Assembly (NCBI GenBank): GCA_009792885.1
Contig: WMCF01000025.1
Location: 4,496,866-4,560,865, forward strand
DNA: 64,000 nucleotides
Direction of reading: 5' to 3'
DNA from: Eremophila alpestris peregrina
Taxonomy: Eukaryota; Chordata; Aves; Passeriformes; Alaudidae
In this document: positions 36,555 to 45,400 of the stretch, piece after piece
Position numbering within the stretch: position 1 is the first letter of the stretch
Layout of the letters: every line of letters starts with the position of its first letter
Made by a program: the position numbers and the translations under genes
Notes under the pieces: model-generated
The model's database searches: none
What the model was told of the DNA's origin: nothing
What the model saw: only the letters and a program-made list of their open reading frames with translations

Positions 36555-39224
36555 TCATGCCTGCTCGAAGATCGAGGGGAGCGGGGCCAAGGCCACTGAT
36601 GCTGCTACAAGGGAATCGGCTCGCCGATTCCCCTCGGCCAAAAACCCCGGAAGGTCAGTATGAGACCTTATGTGTATTACGAAGAAAGGTTGCTCTCGGT
36701 GGGAGACTAACTTTATTAACCGTTGGAGCAACTCAAATAATTTGGGATTGGAGACCTCTCGGAGCACGGCATTTTCAGCCCTGGAGACTACACCTGCAAC
36801 ATATGCCGAATCAGTAACCAAATTAAATGGCTCGGAAAACCTTTCGAATGCTCTGACGACTGCGTCCAACTCAGCAACTTGGACCGAGCCTTCCACGGTC
36901 GTAACATCCGCCTCCCACCGCTGAGTTTGGGGATCTTTCCATGTGACGGCTGATTTGTGTGTCGCCCCGGACGCGTCAGTAAAAACGGTCAAAGCATTTA
37001 AAGGTTTCCGGCTCATGATTTGTTTGATCTGAATTTTGATGGGCATTTCCGAACTGAACAAGTTATGGGATGGTTTAGACAATTTGATTTTCCCGGTGTA
37101 GCCCGCGAGAGCGAACTGTAGGGATTCGCTCTCCTCCAAGAGAGACTCCAGCATATTATTGGTAATCTGCCCAGATTTGATTTTGACAGGAATGTAAATA
37201 CACATAAAGTCCTCACCTGACAACTCCCTGATCCGAGGCCGCGCCTTGCGGATCAGATCCGCAATTAGCTCTCGTGGCTGGGTCATTCTTTTTGATCTCT
37301 GGTGGCTCAGGAAAACCCACTCGATGATAAGGAGTGGGTCCTGGCCATCTTGACCCTTGCCCTTCTTCCTGTCTCTTGCCTGTTCGTCCCATTGAAAAAT
37401 CAGCCCGTGAAGGTGTGGCAGGGCTCCCAAGATGATAAACTGGAAGGGCAGGCCCGGATGGAATCTGTGGGCCTGCCTGGAGGACATCTTTCGGGACACC
37501 TTCTCGAGAGCTGTGAGTGCCTCTGGAGTGAGGGACCTGGGGGCTTCGGGGTTCTCATCCCCCTTTAGGAGTTGGAACAAGGGAGCCAGGTCCTCGTTGG
37601 TTAACCCGAGCCATGGTCTCACCCAGTTCAATGCCCCACACAGCTGTTGAACATCGTGAAGAGTCCTAATTGTGGGTCTTAAGTCCAATTTTTGCGGAAC
37701 AATGGTCCGCTCTGTTATTTTTAGGCCCAGATACTTCCAGGGCGGCATCCTCTGAATCTTATCTTCGCGCAGCTCAAAACCTGAAGAAACCAACGCATTG
37801 GTTGTCAGGTCAAGCACGCGGGTAAGCTCCTCGTCATTGGGAGCGCAAACCAAGATGTCATCCATATAGTGCTGAATAACTGCTTCACCCCCCAGCTTGC
37901 ACACAGGATCCAGCAAGGAAGAGACGTACCACTGGCAGATTGCTGGCGAGTTCTTCATGCCTTGTGGCAATACCGTCCAGTGGTATCTCCTCCTCACCTT
38001 ACGGTTCGATGGTGGCACCGTAAAAGCAAACCGCGGGGCATCGTCCGGGTGTAAGGGAATTTGAAAAAAGCAATTTTTGATGTCTACAATAGCCAATTTC
38101 CAATTTTGGGGGAGCATGGCGGGGGAGGGCATTCCTGGTTGAAGAGACCCCATAGGACGAATTTTTTCGTTTACAGCCCTGAGGTCGTGGAGGAGTCGCC
38201 ATTCATTCTTTCCTGGTTTCTTCAGGATGAACGCCGGAGTGTTCCACTCGGAATCTGTTTCTTTCAAATGGCCTAAGGCCACCTGCTCCTCCACGAGCTC
38301 AGTGAGCGCCTTTAATTTCTCATTAGAAAGCGACCACTGTTCCACCCAAACTGGTTCATCTGAAAGCCAATCAAGTTTGCGGGTGGGGCGCTCCTCAGTG
38401 GTCGCCACCCAAAAATCCTGGGGGGTTTCAGGAATGCCAATTGTGACCCCCCATTGGGCCATCAGGTCTCTTCCCCAGAGAGGCTCTGGATAATTTAAAA
38501 CGAATGGGCGGATAGAGGCCAATTGCCCATTCGGCCCCTCGAATTTCACCATGTCCTTTGAGCGTTTTGCCAATTGAACCCCTCCTACACCCTGGACTTG
38601 GCCAATCGCGGATTGCAGTTCCCAATGTGACGGCCATTGGGTGGAAGGAATGACCGTCACATCGGCTCCTGTGTCAAGCAATCCCCGGAGCTGGGTGCTT
38701 TCTCCCCCTCTGCTGACATCACAGGTCAAATAAGGTCTGTCCCTTCCTACCACTTGCACAGGCTGCGCTGCTGGTATCTCGTGCAGCCTGTCTGAGATGG
38801 GAATAGCTTGGGCGATGACTTGCCCTCGTGGTAGGAAGGTGGGGGGATCAAGGCACCTCAGCCAGATTGTGAATTTCCGGGGATCTGTGGAAAGCACTCC
38901 AGGGAGTACTTCCACGTCAATGGGGGTATGTTTGCAGTTCCCAATGACCAGGTACTTACACCTGTACCGACTCCCGGGATCCTCATCTTGCTCCGCGGCA
39001 GCGGCCACAAAATGCCAGTCCCGGTCTTGCAAATGGAGTACCTCGGTCAGGCGCAAGAGACAGGAGTCTGCAAAGGGAGAAAATTGGATTATCTTTTTGG
39101 GACACTCAGGGTGGTCTCCCTCGACAGGAGCCCACTCCGAGGTCCCAATGTCAGTCCTGTGGGTAGTAGTCAAGTCTGGTGAGAAAGGTTTGTAAGGGCA
39201 GGCCCATGGTTCCTCAGGTGTTGC

Positions 39225-39303
39225 TCCCTCCTCCCTGCGGTTGGTATTGTTGTTGTTGGTGGAGCCCGCCTCATTTATGTCCTCACGCAGGGAGGGACTG
39301 CGC
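39225..39303 (-). promoter_or_regulatory. Possible pseudoknot downstream of the frameshift site
   Basis: On the minus strand, GCGCAG (39303..39298) pairs with CTGCGT (39290..39285) as a 6-bp stem with one G-U pair, enclosing the loop TCCCTCC (39297..39291). GGAGGGA at 39231..39225 is exactly complementary to the whole 7-nt loop, giving an H-type pseudoknot with a 53-nt connector. It starts 10 nt after the slippery heptamer. Structure is inferred from complementarity only. Confidence 0.5.
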
Positions 39304-39313
39304 TCACTTTCTA

Positions 39314-39320
39314 GTTTTTT
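39314..39320 (-). promoter_or_regulatory. -1 ribosomal frameshift site A AAA AAC
   Basis: The nucleocapsid frame reads CAA AAA AAC TAG here, so the slippery heptamer A AAA AAC is followed at once by the gag stop (39311..39313). The -1 frame opens directly into the pro-pol frame. A AAA AAC is a standard retroviral slippery sequence. Confidence 0.93.
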
Positions 39321-40555
39321 TGCTGCTGTTGGAGATTTGATGGAACCCCCTCCCTCTGCTCCTTTCCTTTAACAAAAGAGTAAAACATCTCCTTGTCCGG
39401 GCATTGTGCAGCCCAATGCCCTTCTCGGCCACACAGCAGACAGTGAAGTTTGCGGGAAGATGCGTTGTCGGGCCTTCTTGGTGGCGGCCTCCGGGATGGG
39501 ATGTTGTTCCGGGCTGACTGGGTCGATGCGGCGGCGGCAACTGTCTTCCTTGGGAGCCTGGTGCTTTGGTGGCTCCCTCCGGGTTCCCCTCCAGGCTGTG
39601 CCGTTATAATGACCTTTTGCTGGCACACCTCGAGCATCGCTCCAAAGGGAAGGTGGCGGATCATACGGCAGAGTCATGATGGCGGTCTTGCAGGCTTGGT
39701 TGGCATTTTGTCTGGCAACCTGTCGTATGATCCCCGCCCTCGCTGACTCCTCCACTTGGAGATTCACGGCCCGGGTGAGCCGCTCCACGAACCTGGAGAA
39801 AGACTCAGAGGGGGACTGGAAGATTGTCAAAAAGTCCTGCACAGGCTCCTCTGGTTTTATTTGGAAGAAGGCTTTCTCTGCCGCCCTCACTGACTCTCGC
39901 AGCGCCTCCCGGTGGAGGCCGCGCACCTGCTTTTCCCCCGAACTCCATTCCCCCAGGCCACATAGGTGATCGTCCGAGATCAATTTGCCCTGATCATCTG
40001 TCCCTTTTTCCGGGTCCGCCCACAGGACCCGAGCCTTGGCCCTAGCCTCCCTCCGCCACGCTGTCTCCCAGAGCTGGAATTCTGTTTCGTTCAGGATACA
40101 GCCGAACAGCGTGCGGAGATCGGCAGGGCAGAGATCAGTGGCCGTCAGTGTTGCCTTTAGCAACCCGCGGAAATACTCCGACTGACGGCCAAAATCCCTT
40201 TGGGCCTTACACAACTCCCTGGTGTCGGTGGGAGAAAAAGGGGTCCATGTGGGGACTGGTCTGCCCCCGCCCCGGGTCCTGGTGTCGTAGGTCACCGGGA
40301 GGAGGGTGGGACAAGGGCTGTTGTTCTCGGCGGCTTGGGGTACTAGATCCTCCCTAAGATGGTAGGTAGGGAGGTCTCGCCCTGCGTCGGGAAATGTGGA
40401 AGGTAGGGGTAAGAAAGGGTTTCTGCCGGCGGTTGGATGGTAAGATTCACCGGCAGGGGATAGGCTTGGATCCCCGGGGCAGGCCTCATAGAATGGCGCT
40501 GACCCCGGAGGGGATAGAGAGGGTGTGCAGGTTCCCTTTCCGGAAGAGACCATCC

Positions 40556-40633
40556 AAGATGGCCGACTTCCGGAGGGGAGGGGAAAGGAAGTGTCAGGGT
40601 CTTCGCTTCCGGGGCTGGCCATCCAAGATGGCC
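40556..40633 (+). repeat. 69-bp in-frame duplication with two AAGATGGCC boxes
   Basis: CCATCCAAGATGGCCG followed by CTTCCGGA occurs at about 40551 and again about 40620, 69 bp (23 codons) apart, producing the internal repeat in the Pro/Ser-rich part of gag. AAGATGGCC resembles the YY1 core. Two further CCATTTTG boxes lie at about 40825 and 40865. Confidence 0.8.
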
Positions 40634-41426
40634 GCCTTCCGGAAGATGGGGAAGGGGAGGGACTTGAAGGGCAGGGTTCCGAAGGAAGGGGTGGAGCGGT
40701 AGGAGGGAGAGGGAGGGGCGAGGAAGGAGGAGTGTCCTTCCTCTTAGGGGTGGTCTTTGGGGAAGAAGGGCAGGGCCGCGCAGGACGAGGGAAGGGGCTT
40801 GCCATGTGGTTTGGTGGTTCGGCGCCATTTTGTGCCTGAGCTCTGTCTCGTCTTCTCCGGCCACCATTTTGTGGCTCGGAGAGACTCTCCTGGGAACTTG
40901 TAAAAACGAACGAAACTTTACGGGATAGGGAATTTCTCTTTAGGGAAGACGGGGTAGAGGGTGGCTCCGGAGTCGTGTGGCCAGCACGACTCCGGCGGGG
41001 GGAGCGGGGACTCTCGAAGGAGCCGGAGCACAGGCGGCAACTCCGCGTTTCTTTACGGGTTGCTCCTCCGGGAGTGCCCGCATGTCGGGTTTTTAATAAG
41101 GAAAGAGGTTTAGGGGAACTGGGGATGGATTTGCCCTTTGGCTGTTCCAGCACGTCCTTATTTTTTAGTCCAATTTTAATTTGTTGTACCAATACTAAAA
41201 ACTTTGTCTGATCCTTTAACGAATTTTCCAGAATCAATTTATCATTAACTTTCTCCCAAAATTTTTGGTCTCTAATATTCTGAGTTGAAATTTGAGGACA
41301 TCTCTGAAACAACCAACAGACAAACCTCTTAACTCTTTTTTGTTTAACTTGAAACCCTCCCCCCATAAGGATACCCACAACTTGGATATAAACTCCCTCC
41401 TGGGCCACTGATAGGGTTATCCCCAT

Positions 41427-41806
41427 GATGGTAAACCGTGGCCCCTGCTGTGTCCCCCTTTTCGAATAAAATTGAGCCCGCCCTGCGAGCCTCTGTCAAA
41501 ACCGAGCTCACCCCCGTGAGCTGGGACAGGCCTGTCTAGGGCAGGGTCCTTCCCTCCCTGTGTCCGGGGTAAGGTCTTTCCTTCCCCTGGTAAGGTCCCT
41601 CCTTACCTTGAGGCTTTGTCCGCAGGGTTCGTCTTTCCGTGGGGGAGATGGCCTCTTCGGCTGGTCTGGATTCCTGCTGGGCTGTGCAGGAGTTGCCCGG
41701 ACCAGTCCCCGGAGCGCTCCTCCTAAAACGGAGGCTGCTGCAACGGGGCGGTGTAACGTCCAGCAGACTCTAAAGTCTGACACCGTGGCCTTCGATGTTG
41801 ATGGAA
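41427..41806 (-). other. ERV leader (5' untranslated region)
   Basis: About 380 nt between primer site and gag ATG, expected to hold the packaging signal, which I cannot pinpoint. It contains the splice donor and several GTAAGG-like repeats. A 105-codon frame begins at a GTG in the primer site and shows no domain, so it is not called. Confidence 0.8.
41605..41606 (-). promoter_or_regulatory. Candidate major splice donor
   Basis: On the minus strand CTCAAG|GTAAGG (GT at 41606..41605) is a near-consensus donor in the leader before gag, so spliced env RNA would carry no gag codons. Other GTAAGG/TTACC-containing sites nearby fit the consensus less well. Confidence 0.75.
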
Positions 41807-41824
41807 AGACCACGTTGGGCGCCA
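41807..41824 (-). promoter_or_regulatory. Primer binding site, lysine tRNA type
   Basis: Minus strand TGGCGCCCAACGTGGTCT, 3 nt after the 5' LTR end. The first 15 nt match the tRNA-Lys(1,2)-type site of several betaretroviruses and differ from the tRNA-Trp site of alpharetroviruses. Confidence 0.88.
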
Positions 41825-41998
41825 CACTGTCGAGCCCTCACCTTTGCCCTCACTTGGCCGCACCGGCTGGTCGGGAGGACCCGACAATCCAGTGGGTCCC
41901 AACACCGAAGACCCGATGTGAAGAGGGAATGAATGAGGCTGCTCTCTGTGAGCCGAGGAGGCAAGGAGGAAGGACTCTGTGAGCTCACAAAGTTCAGC

Positions 41999-42004
41999 TT
42001 TATT
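41999..42004 (-). terminator. LTR polyadenylation signal AATAAA
   Basis: Reads ACAATAAAGC on the minus strand. The copy in the 3' LTR (33727..33732) would end the viral transcripts. Confidence 0.85.
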
Positions 42005-42097
42005 GTATCCCAAAAGGGAAACAACTTAGCCAAACCACCCGATCCGCAGGGGATGGGAGGCAGCTGCACAGAGCGAAGAACAGAAGGTTGCACAAAC

Positions 42098-42150
42098 TTT
42101 TAACTGGGGGAGGAACAAGGGGAGGAATCGGGGGAAAACGGGGAGGGGGA
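42098..42150 (-). promoter_or_regulatory. LTR core promoter: C-rich block plus TATA-like box
   Basis: On the minus strand five C runs (CCCCC, CCCC, CCCCC, CCCC, CCCCC) in about 45 bp lead straight into CAGTTAAAAG. The C runs resemble Sp1/KLF-type sites and give the opposite strand G-quadruplex potential. The same arrangement recurs in the solo LTR at 60521..60552. Confidence 0.6.
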
Positions 42151-42410
42151 AGGTATAGACAGGCAAAACAAACAACCAACTATCAAACTGGGAGGAGAGT
42201 CTTCAGAGATTAGGGCCAATCGAGGGCTGAACCAGGTAGAACTTTCCAGAAACCGGGGCATGAACAAGGGGTGATGGACATGTGGGAGGGAGGGGTCAGC
42301 AGCAACAAGGCTTGATGGACAGAGGAGGGCACACCCAAGGGAGAAACCAATTGGGAGAGGAAGGGGTTTGTGGGACAAACCAACTAAATCCTTCAACCCG
42401 AATCCCAACA

Positions 42411-42416
42411 ATTTAT
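42411..42416. repeat. Target site duplication, right copy
   Basis: ATTTAT directly after the LTR terminus CCCAACA; identical to 33550..33555. Confidence 0.95.
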
Positions 42417-45400
42417 CATCTCATGTTGACTGGCATCCTAAATCTTTGACAGAAGAGCAAAACAGGCCTCATGCTGGTTGTCATCAAAGTCTGTCGTTGG
42501 CTGAAGACTCTCCTACACCATGAACAACCAAAATACAGCAAACTGGAACAGGCACTGTGACCCACATTCAAAGAGATGTTCTGATTCTTTTTGCTCAAAG
42601 TATAGGAAAGATACTGAAGTGCAAAAAAGAAGTGTTAAAATATTTATTTTGCTAATATGAAACATATTCATTATATAGAAACAATTCAATTTTGTTGGCA
42701 ACTAAAACCAGGTAATTTCTATCGACCCAATATTCTGTTGACTTTCTTGAGGCATTCTCTTCTCAACTTGAATTTCCCTTCTGCCTATTCATTAATTTTC
42801 GCACCTTCTTTATTCATGTCTGCAACATCAAAACTCTCATTTTATAACCTTGGTGTGTTTTGTTTCACAAGAGACATATGGATTCCATGACTTATTTCTG
42901 CCATTGAAATAGTTGGGCTTTTATATAAAAATGGTAGCTCCTCTCTTTTGAAATAGTCAAGCAAAGGAATTTGGACTTGAAGAAATGCCTGCAAACCAGT
43001 TCAGCCTTTTTTTTTTCATCCAGTTGAAAGCCTATAGCTGATAATGCTACCTTAAGGCTTGGCAGAGACCTCTGCAAATGTTAAATCCATCAAAGGCTCT
43101 CATGCAAGGTCTTTTTGATGTGGTCATGATTTTTATTCATATCACATGTATTTATGATAAAATTTTTGATGAATAAGTCTAGAGTTTATATCTTTATTGG
43201 AAAAACGTAGGTGTGCCAAAGTCAGAGTGCCGTTAACTCAATATTACTGCAGCAAGTTTCTCTAACTTGAAAATTGATGATGGCAATGATTTCTATTGCA
43301 CTAATTATGGTCATGAACAATCTAATTCCAATTCAAATTCCAGGGTATTCACTCTGTGTGACTCCTAAAAGAGTCTTTTCCTAAGCAATATCTGAAGCTT
43401 GTTTTTAATTGGTCTTGGTGGAGGTAAACCAAAAGGAATTTAGTTCACATATTTCCTTAACAATATTGTCAACTAAACCACAACCTTATGACAAGAAAGC
43501 CATTACAAAAACTAAAAATGGGTGAGAGAGGAGACTGATACATACTGCAAGGAATGGACTTATATGTGCATTTATTTACACAGTCTTGAGGGTAGGAAAC
43601 ACCATTATGAATGGGACGGTGTAGTCAAAGAAAGCCTGCCACTAAAAGTGAGGAAAGTGAGTGGTCAGCAAAGGAGAGGAAAAACAGTGATAATTCTCCT
43701 GATTTCCCACTGCCAGTAGGATGCATTTTGAGAACCTGCTCATTAGAAACCTCAAAGGTATCTCCTTTCCCAAAATTATTTTCCTGCTATTTACATTCAT
43801 GTAAGTGTTAGGAGCCCACAATACCTCTTGTCAATGGGTTTACATGAAACACTTCAGCACAGTAGAAAAAAATTCTCTTCTTCATTTCTAACCTGCTGCC
43901 TCATCACTTCATGTGATGTCCCCTTCTGTCTGCATTGTGCGGAGAGTGATTAATGCTTAATTTCTCTTCATCTTCTTTTTGCTGATTGCAATTTTATAAC
44001 TGTTTAATCTTCTTTTCCCTCAATCATTCTTTTCCAGGCAGACCAGTACAGGTGTATTCACTATAGCAAAATCAGAGAGCATCTCCGTTAGCTCAAATGG
44101 TTTTGTTTGGACACAATAGAGCAGCATGGAAACAGATCACTATGTGTAGGTGAGTAATACAGGAGAGAATTTCACAGTGCTGGACTCTACTTTTGTGTCC
44201 TGTGAACTGTCAAAGATCATCTGTGGCTCTGTAATGTCCTATGGGATTTGATATTTTATAACTATTACTGCCATTTACTGCACTGTGAGGCCCTTTCTCA
44301 TTAAGGGCATGCATCTCTGTGTCTGCCTGAGGAGGCTGCCATAGACTTGTTAAAATACCCGTTATGGATTATTACATGGAAAAGCATGTGGACCATAATG
44401 TTTTATTCAGCAAAGTTATCTCACGGGTACCTGGGGTTTGAATGAGGTGCTTAAAGAGGAGGATTTGCTTGCTGACAAATATCTTCCCTTTTTTGTGTGT
44501 ATTAAATTAATGGGGACCATATGGTGAAGTACAGAACAACCCTGTGTTAATATCCCTTGCTAACTACAGCCACCTGTTATAAAGGCCAGACTAATAGCAG
44601 GCCTGTTGGTGGTTGCTATTAACATATTCAGTGCCTTTCTCAGCTTTTTTTTGGCAGTCATAGAGAATTATATGTCATTCTCAAAACTGAAAATCCTGTG
44701 GTTAGTTTTTTAACAGATCCTGAAGGCCAACATGGGGAACCCATAAATAACCTTACTATTTAAAAATTTGCTTGTTTTACTTTTTTATCCCTTTATTATA
44801 AGTTTGTTTTGTGTTTATATGGCACTCAGCTTAAAAAAGCTCATGCTCACTAATTCTCAGTTTTGACATGAATATGTTATTTTCCACTGCCATCATATCC
44901 CATCTTCTTTTTCTCTGTGCCCCATTCTCTGTGATCATCCCTTAGCAAATTTGATTCTCTAATTCCAGTTGTTTGTCAACATGCCAGAAAGTCGTACAAG
45001 TGGATCGACTGGTAAATTAATAACTGGAACCTTTTGAAAATGTGAACTCATCCCTTATAATCACATCTGTTCCATCAGTCTTGTTCTTGTGATAAATAGG
45101 CTGCAAAATAATTATGTGTAATGGGTTTCATGTACTAGTTAACCATTATTATTAAGGTAAGCAGCACCTACTGCAATATGTATTTGAAGCACTAGTTGTG
45201 CTTCCCTATCAGACTTAAAAGTCTCAGGAATGAATTTGTAAATAAAAAGGATAAAAGCAGCTTATGAGTGTTTTTCATCTGTTTGCTTGCCTCTGCTCCC
45301 TAAGGCCCACCAAAATGAAAGAAAAGGAACAAGCTGAGAATTATTAAAACTAGCAAGATCAAGGGTGTGGTTGCTTTACAGCCCTACCAGTTCAGTTGCT

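Larger units (their letters stand above)
36555..39368 (-). pseudogene. pro-pol: ERV dUTPase-like/protease/RT/RNase H part of Gag-Pro-Pol
   Basis: Open from the codon after the TAA at 39369..39371 to the TGA at 36555..36557; it has no ATG start and is entered by -1 frameshifting at 39314..39320. Order: a linker; a dUTPase-like fold (about 38790..38960) with a recognisable PRGQVIAQAI strand but a degenerate catalytic loop; retropepsin with LLDTGAD (near 38670) and WGRDL; reverse transcriptase with catalytic D in AIVDIK and YMDD near 37860; and RNase H with the D-E-D-D residues in FTDAS, AELDA, TDSAY and RRADS plus SHTDLPG. Protease and RT share one frame, so a single frameshift yields everything, unlike typical betaretroviruses, which use two. 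The TGA separates it from integrase. Confidence 0.93.
39311..41426 (-). pseudogene. gag: ERV Gag polyprotein, frameshifted near the end of capsid
   Basis: Starts at an ATG with an MG N-terminus (possible myristoylation) and a basic matrix-like region. A long Pro/Ser-rich segment follows (about residues 100..345) with a PTAP late-domain motif at 242..245 and a 23-residue internal duplication marked by two RPSWM copies (266..270 and 288..292). Capsid begins around 375..400, and the major homology region (QSPSESFSRFVERL) lies at about 537..550. After residue 590 this frame loses capsid-like sequence. The expected continuation (GAMLEVCQQK, then one CX2CX4HX4C zinc knuckle, CLLCGREGHWAAQC, at about 39401..39442) lies in the +1-shifted frame ending at TAG 39311..39313. 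A small indel in about 39640..39675 explains this. The first frame runs on to TAA 39369..39371 without the knuckle. Only one zinc knuckle is present; alpha- and betaretroviruses usually have two. Confidence 0.92.
33556..42410 (-). mobile_element. Endogenous retrovirus, class II, near-complete provirus
   Basis: A full provirus on the minus strand, about 8.86 kb including 73 N. Evidence: paired LTRs with TG...CA ends, exact ATTTAT duplication, lysine-type primer site, splice donor, gag with major homology region and zinc knuckle, A AAA AAC frameshift site, dUTPase-like/protease/RT/RNase H/integrase, splice acceptor, env and polypurine tract. LTR type, 6-bp duplication, YMDD polymerase, primer site and dUTPase-like domain fit class II (ERVK, beta-like) elements, while Env is alpharetrovirus-like. 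One LTR mismatch in about 547 comparable bases points to very recent integration, yet gag, pol and the env leader are each interrupted. It is therefore probably not autonomous as assembled. Confidence 0.97.
41828..42410 (-). repeat. 5' LTR of the ERV (583 bp)
   Basis: Complete LTR; the minus strand begins TGTTGGGATTCGGG and ends GGGCTCGACA. The U3 has a C-rich block (42106..42150) followed by a TTAAAAG TATA-like box (about 42098..42104), then AATAAA at 41999..42004. Transcription would start near 42070, giving an R of about 85 nt and a U5 of about 150 nt (estimated). Confidence 0.96.

Noticed and set aside
34650..41225. Plus-strand frames opposite env, pol and gag
   Set aside because: They are antisense shadows of the GC-rich retroviral genes and show no domains or their own signals.
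41508..41825. 105-codon minus-strand frame in the ERV leader
   Set aside because: It starts at a GTG inside the primer binding site region and has no recognisable domain; the leader is GC-rich and stop-poor.
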